64,000 bases of DNA from Anisus vortex (taxonomy: Eukaryota; Mollusca; Gastropoda; Planorbidae), in NCBI GenBank assembly GCA_949126835.1, contig OX421497.1, forward strand, positions 10,759,632 to 10,823,631, in the 5' to 3' direction. Positions 54,040 to 64,000 of the stretch are shown here, one piece after another (the first letter of the stretch is position 1; each line of letters begins with the position of its first letter). Under the pieces are notes generated by a model, which was not told the DNA's origin, did no database searches, and was given only the letters and a program-made list of their open reading frames with translations. Both the position numbers and the translations under genes were made by a program.

Positions 54040-54450
54040 ACAATAGGTTTGAGCTCAGGGGGGGAGGGCGACACTCCAAAGCTCTGTCCGGGCTGAAGCC
54101 ACCCACGACACGCCAAAGGTGTGGCGTGCCGTGTGACAGTGATAATTATGAAGCTAGGATTCTTATCGTGGTGGCTCACTCGTATACCTGCACTGTCACC
54201 CGGTAGTCGGTAGCACAAATCCTACCTATACTATAGGTACAGACATCCAGGCACCGCGTGGTTCTCGAGACGGGGTTGATGCGTCCATTGATTCCTCCCC
54301 ATCGAGTCCCCGTGACCTCTCGGCAGTGCCATGGTTCTCAAATCCGCGGCGGGAGCTGTCCCGCATGCGTTCGCCCGCCGGTGTATTCTTAATGGGAACG
54401 TATCGGCGGTTTACACACTTCTCAAGTCTTTGAGGCGGAGTCCATGGGTA
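54040..54450 (+). repeat. Dispersed repeat R1, tandem neighbour
   Basis: Same order of blocks as the preceding copy: GCTCTGTCCGGGCTGAAGCC, TGTCACCCGGTAG, GACATCCAGGCACCGCG, CCATGGGTACAG. Diverged and placed head to tail with it. Confidence 0.7.
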
Positions 54451-54594
54451 CAGAAGTGGCGTCAAGAAAACATATGAGCCTCCCAACCCCTCTATATTTC
54501 CGACCCCACTCATTATTAATGATGTAATACAATGTTTCATACACTAATTGTTAGACCAAAATCTGGACAGGTCTTGGAGAAACGGTCCATCAAG

Positions 54595-54835
54595 GACGTA
54601 ACAAAAGTCCTGGGTTCGAATCCTGGTGAAAACTAGTATTTGTTTCTCGGGTTTGGAGTGTGTCCTTGATTCTACCCAGCTCTGATGGCTACCTGCCTTT
54701 AGTTGAGGTAAAGTAAAGGTGTCTGGGTATTGTGCTGGCCACACAATCCCCTAGTATGCCGTGGCCACATAAACTGGTGAACGCTGCTTCATTGGCCCTG
54801 GGGATTAATTTTGTCCGACGCGATTACTTTTTACT
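54595..54835 (+). mobile_element. SINE-1
   Basis: B box GGGTTCGAATCCTGG, the central domain TCTACCCAGCTCTGATGGCT, GCCGTGGCCACATAAACTGG, and an end at TTTTGTCCGACGCGATTACT. The first part of the tRNA-like head is missing. Confidence 0.88.
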
Positions 54836-55954
54836 TTTTTTTAATGCGTTCTCAGAAATAGATTTAGATTTTAAATAAAAACAATACTCCTATTTTTTTA
54901 ATTAAGATAAGATTAGAATACTTTATACATCCAGACAAATGGAAATTTGACTTGATTACATAAATTCCGTCTTTCAGCATATTTAAAAACAATATAAAAG
55001 AACCATTTGTACGGAAGCACAATAGACAGTCACGCACACTATCATACCATTTATCATACAAGAATAAGTATCATTTAGGAGTCAACTATCGTATTTTCTG
55101 GCTGACTGACGATTCTTTTGAAAGATTCTCACTGATAGTGGAAACAAAAGAGTCCCTAAATCGCTCTGTTCTTGCCCTTATTGAAAGAAGCCGACCACTA
55201 CGACTAAATGCAGCTGTCGTGAAGCGGGTGTGGTGGTCCTGAAGGATTGTCAATCATAGATAGGCACAAGCTGTTTCACAACATTGCTGAGGATTTCATG
55301 TATTTCGGAGTAATACCGTATACTGACTTTTAAACACTGTTTATTTACAGCAAAGAGGAATTTAAAAGCAAAACATTAATTGGTTTCGAGGTGTTATTGA
55401 TGCTGGGTCTACTGATACGGTAGAGATGAGGTCAAGCTGTGGAAATATTGGGGATAGATTGGCATGAGCTTTAGAAACAGAGTTGAAATCAATGGAGCCA
55501 TAACAACGCTTTAATCAATCCATTGTTGCCCCAAACAAAAAACATAATAAAGGGTTTTCAATTTCCAGGTAATTGTTAAAGTTATTATAGAGTGCTGCCA
55601 AAGCCTATTCACAGATCCAATATACTTTGCGATTATCAACAAATCGATCGGCGTATTTTTTTTACCATGATAATGCATCGAACCTTTTTTTTTTGTTCTT
55701 ATATAAAACTACTCTATAGCTGCCGTGCGAATAGGCTTATTTGTCCAGGCTATGTACCCCCGGTAGACATAATTACATCGGAGTATGCCCTCTATTGCTC
55801 TTTCTATTCGCACACCATGGCGTGGAGATTTTAACAGACAATCGACTATGTCTTCGCGGCGGGACTGTTTGAACAGCGGAGTGGCATCGACTGCATACTG
55901 TGTTTAGACGTGACGACATGGCCAAACACCTTTTAGTGGATTCAATGCAATACA
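54836..55954. other. No gene recognised
   Basis: The minus strand at about 55090-55250 is open and reads GRLLSIRARTERFRDSF, reminiscent of the C-terminus of some LINE ORF2 proteins, but too short to assign. The rest is AT-rich. Confidence 0.4.
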
Positions 55955-56038
55955 AACACAGACACACACACATACAAACACACTCACACACAAACACACA
56001 AACACAAACACACACACACGCACGCACGCACACACACC
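55955..56038. repeat. CA-rich microsatellite
   Basis: Imperfect CACACA with ACAAACA and CGCACGCA variants. Confidence 0.9.
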
Positions 56039-56354
56039 TAAACAATAACAAACATTTTTGTCTAAAGAAGTTACATTATTGGACTGTCAAATCAAGTGAG
56101 CTCGCTGCGATCTGAATCAACGTTAGCGTTAGCCTGGTTAACATGTGACGTCTACTCGATGTGGTCAAATGATTGATTCGAATCATTGGACTCTTTAGAA
56201 ACAAAACAAAATGTCTTAGAACTAGGGCCTACAGCTAAGTTGAAGTGTTTAACACATTTTGATAGCAGGCTAGTCCAAATTGAGAAGTTGCAAATACTAT
56301 CAAATAGCTTCAATAATTTTGTGAGTTAGGTCTAAAATTAAAAAATTTTTCTCG
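56039..56354. other. No feature recognised
   Basis: Spacer between two simple repeats. Confidence 0.5.
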
Positions 56355-56520
56355 AAGACTGTGTCGAAGACTATCTTTAAGACTACGGTATCTTTAAAAG
56401 TATCTCTAAGACTATCCTTAAGACTATCTCTCAGACTATCTTTAAGACTATCTCTAAGACTATTTATAAGACTATCTCTAAGACTATCTCGAAGTATATC
56501 TCGAAGACTATCTCTAAATG
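56355..56520. repeat. 12-bp minisatellite
   Basis: About 13 units of AAGACTATCTCT with substitutions. Because 12 is divisible by three, both strands appear open (LRLS and RDSL tetrapeptides); neither is a gene. Confidence 0.9.
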
Positions 56521-56654
56521 CTATATTTCTATTTCTATTTCTATTATAACCCAACAGGTATAATCCTTAAAGATACATTTTTCCAATACATTTCCGTGTA
56601 AACCAATCATCATCAATCCCATGACAATTGTGATCGTTGGGGGGAGTGAATGGA

Positions 56655-57095
56655 TACTTCGGCAGTCAACTCAACTTTCTCCACCTTTGCCTATCTTGAG
56701 CGGTTATCAATAGTTGAGTCAACTGCAGCCCTGTCCAATACTTTACATTGTCGAACCAGCATCTCCCCTGACGGCCTCTCATACGCCCACCTCCCACTGT
56801 GCCCTGAAGGTTTGTTTTTGTCAGGTTATTGTGCCGCAACACATGACCGAACCATGTCAGTTTGCGCCGTTTGATTGTTGTTATACTGTTTTCTTGAGGG
56901 CCTGCAATTGAGGATATTCTGTCCCAGACATACGCATTAGTCCTGTGTTCTACGTAGGAGATTCGAAGTATTTTTCTCATGCATTTATTTTCCAAAAGCC
57001 TGCATCTTGTTATCGGTTGCTGATAGAAGCGTTATTGTCTCCCATCCATACAGAATAATAGTTCTGACAACTGTAAAACAATACGTTGCTATGAA
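56655..57095 (-). pseudogene. Non-LTR retrotransposon ORF2 C-terminal fragment
   Basis: Minus strand reads VVRTIILYGWETITLL, then after a one-base shift ENKCMRKILRISYVEHRTNA, RRKLTWFGHVLRHNN, LQGTVGGGRMRGRQGRCW and WTGLQLTQLLITAQDRQRW. ILYG-E-W, WFGHV-R and GRRRRGR-W are the standard sequence after the RT fingers in many LINE ORF2 proteins. The catalytic RT and endonuclease lie outside the fragment. Frameshifted and inactive. Confidence 0.88.
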
Positions 57096-57180
57096 TTAGT
57101 CTGTGAAAGAAAATCAAACCCAACAGCAATGCACAGCAATGTACAGCAATGTACAGTTGACTACAAGAAAAACAAGAGCC

Positions 57181-57304
57181 AATGGGCCGTATTGCTGCTG
57201 AGAGTTAACACCCTTGCCCCTTATACAAGTCAGTCTTATAGTCTTTTATGACTGACTTGTAAAAGGGGCAAGGGTGTTAACTCTCAGCAGCAATTCGGCC
57301 CATT
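57181..57304. repeat. Long hairpin: 55-bp arms, 14-nt loop
   Basis: Left arm 57181-57235 starts AATGGGCCGTATTGCTGCTG. Right arm 57250-57304 is its reverse complement apart from two mismatches (near 57190 and 57223). The loop is TTATAGTCTTTTAT. Could be a fold-back MITE or, if transcribed, a small-RNA precursor. No target duplication is evident. Confidence 0.95.
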
Positions 57305-57865
57305 CGATATTTCATTAAAAAAAACAACCGGATGGGCTTTTACTCGTACGGAAAAATGGGTGGGTCCCAGTCCCTGTCAGAGCTATGAACAAGCACCTGA
57401 AACTACATCCATGTAATGCTTTTGAATATTATGTGCTCAGCATTTATACAAACCTTCGTTACGTCCTTGAATGACAGAATCAGCCGTAATGGCAAGATAT
57501 CTTTCCACATAGCACTGAGTTAAATAAAATAAAAAATTTACAAACATCTAAATGCTAATACACAAAATCACAAACTCAGTTTTGAATTTCACAAACTCAA
57601 TATCTGTACCTCATTCCTTATTATTTGTCCAGCACCGAGTTAGATTAGATCGCGTATGGCCGACTTAAAGAATTCTTAAGTGGCCATGGCCAGCATTACA
57701 CCAATGATTTTTGATTTGAAGACAGACGGCTTCCCAAAGCAGGGTTTTATGGGTTTTATGGTTTTATGGTTTTATGGAGCTCCGAGATATTTAAAACAAA
57801 AAGTGACCGATCAGGTTTACTCCATACAGGTTTTTCAAAGTAAATTATTGAACATAAGAGTGAAA
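57305..57865. other. No feature recognised
   Basis: Contains a GGGTTTTAT/GGTTTTAT run at 57744-57777, otherwise nothing. Confidence 0.5.
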
Positions 57866-57880
57866 AAATTTGCATCATCA

Positions 57881-58027
57881 TCATCTGTCCTTTGGGTTCC
57901 TTGTGGAACATAGGGCCTCTGTCAAAGCACCCCACTCTTCACGGTCTCTTGCTAGTCGCTTCAATTCTTCCCAGCTCTTTCCAGTTCTTTCAGTTTCATC
58001 CAGTATGCTTCGTCTCCATGTTCGCTC
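57881..58027 (-). pseudogene. LINE ORF2 extreme C-terminus with native stop
   Basis: Minus strand reads ERTWRRSILDETERTGKSWE, then ELKRLARDREEWGALTEALC and STRNPKDR before TGA. This is the end of an RTE/CR1-like LINE ORF2 (TW...W..LK-LA-DR..W...). The stop is followed by ATGATGATG, a LINE-type 3' repeat tail. A heavily 5'-truncated insertion. Confidence 0.88.
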
Positions 58028-58517
58028 AGATTTGCATAACATTATTTTAAACTTTTGATTTTATTACAGATACCGTTCATGGGTCCAGATATTCAAATGA
58101 TGAACAGCTAAACGGAAACACTGTTGGATGAAAGAGTCAATAAATGTCACACAACAAAGTGTGAAATAAATCTCAGCACAGATCTACATTTTCTTTGTGT
58201 ATTACCAACTAATAAAATAAAAAACAACAGAGTGATTCAGATTGTGAGGATAATTGATTTCCTGTTATAAGTGAGTACATTCTAGTTGTTATCTCCATTA
58301 AAACCATTATTTCTTCTTCTTCTATTAGCCAGTCTGCAGATCTATATGCCCCCATGCAGTCAATGCTATTATTAAAACATTATAAAATAACATTAGGTTT
58401 AAGGGAAGTGGCTTTAACAAATTGGTGAAAGTTCTTTACTTTTCTATACACAAATATACTTAGTAATGACGTAGTAAACATGATTTGTTGAACGAATCCA
58501 TTCTTTGTTCCTTATAT
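58028..58517. other. No feature recognised
   Basis: AT-rich; a TTC run at 58310-58322. Confidence 0.5.
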
Positions 58518-58763
58518 AGTAGTAAAGTACCCTTCGGACCAAACTGATCATAGGGCTGGTGAAGCAGCGTTCACCCGTTTCTGTGGCCTCGGCATACTAG
58601 GGGATGTGTGGCCAGCACAATGCCCAGCCGCCTTTACTTTACCCCAAATAATGTCAGGTACCCATCAGAGCTGAGTAGACTCAGGAACACCCTCAAGTCC
58701 TGGGAAAAAATCCTAGGATTTCAACCCAGGACCTTCGGATCGCCAGTCGAAAGTGTCCCATTA
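58518..58763 (-). mobile_element. SINE-1 with a perfect 10-bp TSD
   Basis: Flanked by TTCCTTATAT at 58508-58517 and 58764-58773. Minus strand: head side GGATTTCAACCCAGGACCTT, central domain, GTTTCTGTGGCCTCGGCATA, GACCAAACTGATCATAGGGC. About 246 bp, matching the length of the copy at 45215. Confidence 0.94.
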
Positions 58764-58899
58764 TTCCTTATATGGACAATATAGATTGTTTATAATACTT
58801 ACTACTCATTATTTTATTTCGAATGGCCCAGAAATGATCAAAGTGCACGGGTGAAATATCATCAACTAGAGACACAAGTCAGTGACTGGTCAAGAGTGT

Positions 58900-59041
58900 T
58901 CAGTCCCTCATCTTATCCTCCATGCATTATATACATAGGGCACACAGGGCGCACACGGAAACATTGCGACCACTTTAGAAAATGTATTAATGTTTCTAAT
59001 TATAGAAATCATCAAAATACGTACTGCGAGAGAAAGGGCTG
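58900..59041 (+). pseudogene. Possible GIY-YIG endonuclease scrap (Penelope-like)
   Basis: The frame reads PPCIIYIGHTGRTRKHCDHF, then RKCINVSNYRNHQN and a stop. C-x2-YIG-TGR-x...H resembles the GIY-YIG endonuclease at the end of Penelope-like retroelements. Only about 40 residues match and the catalytic arginine context is unusual, so this is tentative. Confidence 0.4.
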
Positions 59042-59067
59042 AACATCCATATCATCACAGATGATAA

Positions 59068-59330
59068 CTAGCGGTTAGCTCACCAGACTGTCAACCAAAA
59101 TACCCCTTGACACGTCGCGGGCTCGAGCCCCGCCACCGGCAGATCCCTGTCGCCCTACAGGAGTTTTGGGACTAGATGACGTTAATATTGAGTTGTTATC
59201 ACATGCGCTTAACCGGCAGCAGTGAAACCTCTCACAGATTAATAGTCTTCTAGAGCGCACTGAGCATGCTAATATAGCATGGATAGAAGCGCTATATAAA
59301 TTACCATTACTATTACTATTACTAATTATA
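59068..59330 (+). mobile_element. SINE-2, tRNA head and (TAC)n tail
   Basis: Head GCGGTTAGCTCACCAGACTG (A box) and GCGGGCTCGAGCCCCGCC (B box), with an insert in the anticodon region. The tail GCGCACTGAGCATGCTAATA and AGCGCTATATAAATTACC leads into ACTATTACTATT. A second SINE family, distinct from SINE-1 in head and body. Confidence 0.8.
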
Positions 59331-59574
59331 AAACGATCTATTGCAACTAATGAATGGCGGTTATAATTTTTTTATACATTTAAAAAAAATTCTGAATGTC
59401 GAAAGCTTTAAATTTAAAGCAAATTAACAAACAAACACATAGTGTGTTTCTTAGTTGGGGGGGGGGGGGGACGGTTATATAAAATATATATGAACTTTAG
59501 TAAAGATATTACAATAGGGAAATGTAATAGAAAGTAATATCATGAAGTATTTGTTAAAACATATACATAAATAT

Positions 59575-59935
59575 ACTAGCTAAATTGCCCGGCGTTGCCC
59601 GGGTAGAAATAAAACAGGCATGTATCAGCTATAGATAAAATTTGTATAAACTACGATGAACAGAAAGCTAAAGAAATCTAATTTTACAAAAATAAATATT
59701 TTTCACTGAGTAATCTTAGAAAATTAATTTAATAACAAAAATTGAAGAAAAAAAAAAAGGGTTTAGACTGACTGAAGAATCGAACGCGGGTCGCACACAT
59801 AACAGTCCGGTTCGTTAACAACTTAGCTAGCCGAGAAATTGCAAAAGTATAATATGAGACGATAAGGTCACGTGTCTTTAAATTAACTAATATGATTGGT
59901 TGAACACACAAACATACTTTATATATATAGATATA
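59575..59935. repeat. Dispersed repeat with a GC palindrome and tRNA-like segment
   Basis: Starts ACTAGCTAAATTGCCCGGCG, with TTGCCCGGGTAGAAATAAAA, and ends CTTTATATATATAGATATA. The minus strand at 59768-59850 carries CTAGCTAAGTTG...GGACTGTTATG...GCGTTCGATTC, resembling a tRNA-Asn-like pol III promoter. Class unresolved. Confidence 0.55.
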
Positions 59936-60632
59936 ATAGAAGTTTAGGACATTTACAAATAAAATGATGGGGGCAAAATTATAGTTAGAAATTCGGGACA
60001 TCTGCAAGATAGTGGGTTGAAATAAATATAATTGCTAACAAAATGAGACATTTATAATAAGAAGTCTGTTGGAGAAATGTAAACAAGAGAAATAGAATTA
60101 AATGATGATAGTAAAGAAAGAATAAAATAAAAACTTTTTTTCCCCCAATTTTTTCCCCAATAAACATTTGGCTATTTACACTCGTTTTTTAAACGTTACA
60201 AATCGATATCTTGTCAAATTCCACAAATTAAACATAACATATATATCTTTGTTTTCATACAATTATTTCCAATAAATGTTTATCCCCCCCCCCCCCCCCC
60301 ACAGTCCTATGAAACGCACATTTCCTAACAACAATGTCATTTACAAAATAAAAACAATCAAAGGACAAATACATCTATCTAAGAAATGAAATAAACAAAC
60401 AACTCAACAGCTTATCACCACAATTAATTGCAATTATAACAGTAGCTAGCAGTCTGGTTTTGAAAACAATGCTAATTGAAGGCACAACGACGTCGCTTTA
60501 ATACGAGCGTTTCGTAGATTCACACTATGATGGCTATCCTTGTGTGTGTGTCCTGTGTGTCTTGATGATCAGTGAAACAGTTCTAGATTTCTGCCTAGAG
60601 ATTATATCCGTGTTCTTAGTTGTATGTTAAAT
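59936..60632. other. No feature recognised; C17-type run
   Basis: A C run at 60285-60300, otherwise AT-rich and featureless. Confidence 0.5.
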
Positions 60633-60702
60633 GCGCTCTGAGCTTACATTATGTTTGTTGGCAGCGCTATACAAATATTAATTTTTATTATTGGGACATC
60701 TA
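60633..60702 (+). mobile_element. SINE-2-like tail fragment
   Basis: GCGCTCTGAGCTTACATTAT, GCAGCGCTATACAAATATTA and TTTATTATTG mirror the SINE-2 tail order. Confidence 0.5.
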
Positions 60703-60794
60703 TTGTGTGTATGTGTGTGTGTGTGTGGGGGGGGGGGGTCTTATTGACTAAAAAGATGTTATTATTATTGGACAACTAAAACTCAGCTAGCTAG

Positions 60795-60992
60795 GAATTT
60801 TTTTCTCGATTCTGGAGTGTGTTCCTGTGTCTAACCAGCTCTGATGGGTACCTGACATTAGCTGGGATAAAGAAAAGGCTTCTGGACATTGAGCTGGCTC
60901 CACAATCACCTAGTATGCCTTGGCTACAGAAAATGGTGAACACTGCTTCACCGGCCCGGTGGATCAATTTGGTCCGACTGGGTATTTTACTA
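60795..60992 (+). mobile_element. SINE-1, 5' truncated
   Basis: Central domain CCAGCTCTGATGGGTACCTG, then GAACACTGCTTCACCGGCCC and GGTCCGACTGGGTATTTTAC. The tRNA-like head is missing. Confidence 0.87.
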
Positions 60993-61001
60993 AAGGATGA
61001 G

Positions 61002-61049
61002 ATTGGATAATACCTTATTGGATAATACCTTATTGGATAATACCTTATT
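61002..61049 (+). repeat. 15-bp tandem repeat, three units
   Basis: TTGGATAATACCTTA repeated three times without change. Confidence 0.9.
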
Positions 61050-61257
61050 AGCTTTACAGTTAGTTACATAGAGTTAACAGGTTGTTTTTTTCAAACTACA
61101 TTTGCATTTTAATTATACTTTTATAAGTAAGTTTATCTCTATTAAATGTACTATTAATGTAAGTTTCAATCATTGATAATTAGATAAAAGATTATTTAAA
61201 AAAATAGTTTTGGGTGAATTTGTGCAAATGTTGAGATTTCATGGGTGTAGATCTTGC

Positions 61258-61700
61258 TGTTGATTCTGTTCGAGACTAACCGCCAAGCGGCACGCCGACT
61301 AGCCACCCCGCGGCACGCCGATTAGCCACCCCGCGGCATGACGATAACATTTAGGGTACGGACTCCGTAGTACCTGTACTGAACTTCTCTTCCCACATGC
61401 GGAATTCCCCTCGGATCATTATTGCAGTGGCTCGCGCGATTACTTGCACTGTTGCCAAGTAGCAAAATTACAGACTTTAGGTCTGGACATCCAGGGCGTT
61501 TTTTTTTAGACGATCTGTTTATTTTCACACAATGTTTCCTCTCCACCGCGTCTCGGAGCGTCTCGGCAGCGCAATGATCCCTGAACGCGCAACAGGGGCT
61601 ATCCCCCCCCCTCTCCCATTTGTTAACCCACAGGTGTGCTCTTAATGTAAGCGTACCGGTAGCTTACACACTTCGCCACTTTGAGACCCGTGTGTACAAC
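61258..61700 (+). repeat. Dispersed repeat R1
   Basis: CTAGCCACCCCGCGGCACGC repeated about 24 bp apart, GGAATTCCCCTCGGATCATT, CTGTTGCCAAGTAGCA, GACATCCAGGGCG, CTCTCCACCGCGTCTCGGAG, TTTGAGACCCGTGTGTAC. The longest R1 copy without an internal insertion. Confidence 0.72.
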
Positions 61701-62157
61701 AATGAGATCTGACTCCAGCTTCGAGCATGGGTATTGTGTGGCCAGGACAATGCCCACACATAACATCCCTTATATTGCCTCCCAATCACATTTATTGATT
61801 CGTTCAGTGAACGTCATTTCCGGTTTGTTTATTTGTTGGTTTGTTGATTTAGCATTTCTCTCCCCCTTCCTCATCCCATTTCTTCATATCCACCTAATTG
61901 AAAAAAAAAAGGTGTTTTTTTAAGTAGCGCTTTTGGCTAACAAAATAATTAGACACCACACACAGTGCAAAAAAAAAAAAAAACAGTAATTCGCCTTGAG
62001 CGGTCTGAAATTCTGTTATTGAACGATTTGTCATTTTGCTAATGCTGAGGCGAGAAGGGGACGGAAGCGAAGATTTCCATTTTAATTAGTCTGTAGCGAA
62101 AACAGTATTAATCCAAGGGCTATCATTTAGTGGATTCCAAGAGGAGAACACAGGGTG
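61701..62157. other. No feature recognised
   Basis: Two A-runs (61901-61910, 61971-61983) and little else. Confidence 0.5.
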
Positions 62158-62235
62158 TGTGTGTGGGGGGGGGTGGGGTGCGGGGGGGTTGGTGGTGAAG
62201 GGGTGATGAGGTTTGGGAGAGGGGGAGGGGCTTCC
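62158..62235 (+). repeat. G-rich stretch with G-quadruplex potential
   Basis: Successive G runs of 9, 4, 7, 4, 3, 5 and 4 separated by one to several bases on the plus strand. Confidence 0.8.
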
Positions 62236-62297
62236 GCGCATAAAAACAATTGCAATGAATTAAGGCTTAATTAAATGTGCGTGCGAGCGTGCATAGC

Positions 62298-62302
<5 letters not shown>

Positions 62303-62375
<73 letters not shown>

Positions 62376-62380
62376 CACAC
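62303..62380. repeat. (AC)n microsatellite
   Basis: About 38 AC units with one CAAA interruption. Confidence 0.97.
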
Positions 62381-62399
62381 GATTGACAAAGATGACTTG

Positions 62400-62880
62400 T
62401 GCGTGGATTGGATTCAAGTGAGGAAGAGTTGCGCAGCGTCATCCTCAATCTCTCGTCCAGGCCTCACTTTGTCCGGTGGCAAGACGTCGTCAAGACGACT
62501 GGAGTAGAGACTGGATGCAGTGGATGACCAGGGCATTCTACGTCTCATGACATGCTCTATGCGTTCCACCAAACATTGCTGGGATCGCCTTTCAGCCCGT
62601 TGATCAGCTAGTGGTTTCTCCGCACTGTCCGTCGAGTTCCAGACTTCACATGCATAGGCGACAAACCTGATTCACCAGGGTTTTGAGGCCCTTTTGGTTA
62701 CCCTCATCTGGTTTGGCCAGCCAGTCGAAGCCGTTTCTCGGGGTGTGGCCGCTGCGCATGCTACAGCTACTTGGAGCCACAGATGAGAGCTGGGTGCCAG
62801 GTGGGGACCAAAGGTGGGTGGAACACGACATGTCCTCCACACCAGAGATGCTACCCCTCCCAAGGCACCCCAAACACCGT
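62400..62880 (-). repeat. Unclassified retroelement-like sequence with an open minus frame
   Basis: On the minus strand from about 62660 to 62410 a frame without ATG stays open for about 80 codons: VAYACEVWNSTDSAEKPLAD, then ERIEHVMRRRMPW and EIEDDAAQLFL. GC content is higher than the surroundings. I cannot assign a family. A decayed ORF or a host exon are both possible. Confidence 0.4.
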
Positions 62881-63180
62881 ATACACACACACACAATTTA
62901 TACAAACAATCAGACACGCATACAAACACATACTCATATACTTATTCGCACAAATAGACAGAGATATTCAGTAAGAGAGATAGATAGATAGTAAGAGACA
63001 GAGAGAGAAATAAATTTAAAGAGAGAGAGAAAGAGATAAATATATATATATATAAGAAGAAAGAGAGAGAAGGTGAGAGATAGTTAGGAAAAGAGATAAT
63101 GATAGATATAGATAGGAAGAGAGAGAGAGAGAGAGAGAAAGTGGTACAGAGAAAGAAAGAGATAGAGAAAGAGAGAAAGA
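62881..63180. repeat. CA-rich then GA/GATA-rich simple sequence
   Basis: Imperfect ACACATA at 62881-62935, then AGAGAGA/GATAGATA from about 62970 to 63180. Confidence 0.9.
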
Positions 63181-63452
63181 GAAATGACATAAACTGTCCA
63201 CCCAAACAAAAAGAACAACAACAACAAAAAGAAACTAAATGCAAGAAATATTTTATGTTGTAAACATGATTAATTATGTAACTACATTAAAACAATAGAC
63301 GTTTATAAACATAAAGAACCTTGCATTCACAAGTGTTACTTTGCACTACATAAAGTGCGTAGAATGCATAAAAAAAGACATTCTATAATATAAATATACC
63401 GTAATCTTCCGATTTAATAATTAAAATAAATATAATGTTATTATTTCAAATA

Positions 63453-63607
63453 GGTGGCCGTTCGGCAGCGCGTTCGATTGGCGTACCGAAAGTCCGAGGT
63501 TTGTATCCTGGTACAGGCTGGGATTGTTTTTGCCGGGTCTGGAGGGTGTCCCTGAGTCTACCCAGCTCTGATGGGTACCTGACCTTAGTTGGGGTAAAGT
63601 AAAGGCA
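63453..63607 (+). mobile_element. SINE-1, plus arm of an inverted pair
   Basis: Head TTCGGCAGCGCGTTCGATTG, central domain CCCAGCTCTGATGGGTACCT, ending after GGTAAAGTAAAGGC, where an inverted second copy begins. Confidence 0.88.
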
Positions 63608-63802
63608 CCGAAATTCATCCATAGAGTCGGTGAAGCAGCGTTAACCAGTTTCTGTAGCCACGGTATACTTTGGGATTGTGTGGGCGGCACGATACCCATC
63701 AGCCTTAACTTTACCCTAATTAATGTGAGGTACCCATCAGAGCTGGGTAGACTCATGGACAGATTCCAGGCCCAGGAACAAATCCTAGATTCCTAGCCTT
63801 CA
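63608..63802 (-). mobile_element. SINE-1, minus arm of an inverted pair
   Basis: Reverse complement of SINE-1: GAAGCAGCGTTAACCAGTTT, AACTTTACCCTAATTAATGT, GGTACCCATCAGAGCTGGGT, ending at TAGCCTTCACC. Complementary to 63453-63607 over roughly 90 bp. Confidence 0.88.
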
Positions 63803-64000
63803 CCGCGCCCTCTGTGACAATAAGCAATAGACACATTTCCATTCTTTTGCATCATTTGTTTTGCAATTTTAAATGTGTATACAATGAAATCAGATCGGGT
63901 TAAAAATAAAGGAACTTAAATTAACTTTAAATTAACCATTCTAAACGTAGCCAATGTCCCTTGTGCTTAAAAATAGCTTGACCTACAATTACCTCCCTTA

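Noticed and set aside
56300..56554. Repeat proteins LRLS / RDSL on both strands
   Set aside because: Both come from a 12-bp minisatellite; a real gene would not be open on both strands with no start context.

Overview
The window reads as nuclear DNA from an animal, most likely a gastropod mollusc. That placement is inference from the style of the repeats (tRNA-headed SINEs, very many hAT and MITE copies, RTE/CR1-like LINE fragments, long GATA and CA microsatellites) and was not confirmed by any search. The DNA is AT-rich. I see no complete host gene; one short open stretch with good splice signals (51703-51886) is the only host-exon candidate. Almost everything recognisable is mobile DNA, much of it with target-site duplications (TSDs) readable by eye.

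Layout. 1-3970: AT-rich DNA, a 63-bp tandem duplication and a divergent solo LTR (2979-3659, minus). 3973-16390: two tandem copies of a segment of about 6 kb (copy A 3973-10057, copy B 10617-16390), separated by a LINE reverse-transcriptase fragment. The copies differ by clean insertions and deletions, so each is a reference site for the other. 15394-20150: a 2.1-kb hAT element, a row of hAT elements sharing a TAGAC target, and a decayed ZBED5-like hAT. 23082-29854: a complete, almost unmutated LTR retrotransposon inside a SINE; its single ORF carries Gag, protease, integrase and only the start of reverse transcriptase, in that order. 32108-35058: a hAT element holding a second hAT-like element, which itself holds a 25-bp satellite. 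35860-43910: THAP-domain (P-element-like) fragments, inverted repeat pairs, GATA microsatellites and 73-bp piggyBac-like MITEs. 45744-47236: a minisatellite of 28 units of 47 bp, followed by a second, unrelated array also of 47-bp period. 48793-50613: three DNA transposons end to end, separated only by 8-bp copies of NYCTAGAC. 52061-53616: a further TSD-flanked element inserted into a dispersed repeat called R1 here. 54000-64000: SINEs, R1 copies, two LINE C-termini, a near-perfect 55-bp-arm hairpin and simple repeats.

How the parts relate. The LTR element has intact integrase residues but lacks the reverse-transcriptase core and nearly all of RNase H, so it should depend on a relative. SINEs have 10-12 bp TSDs and probably use LINE machinery such as that left at 10058-10616, 56655-57095 and 57881-58027. 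Short hAT elements share ends with the longer, broken hAT copies at 8904, 15394 and 32108. Names R1, R2 and SINE-1/SINE-2 are labels used only in this annotation.
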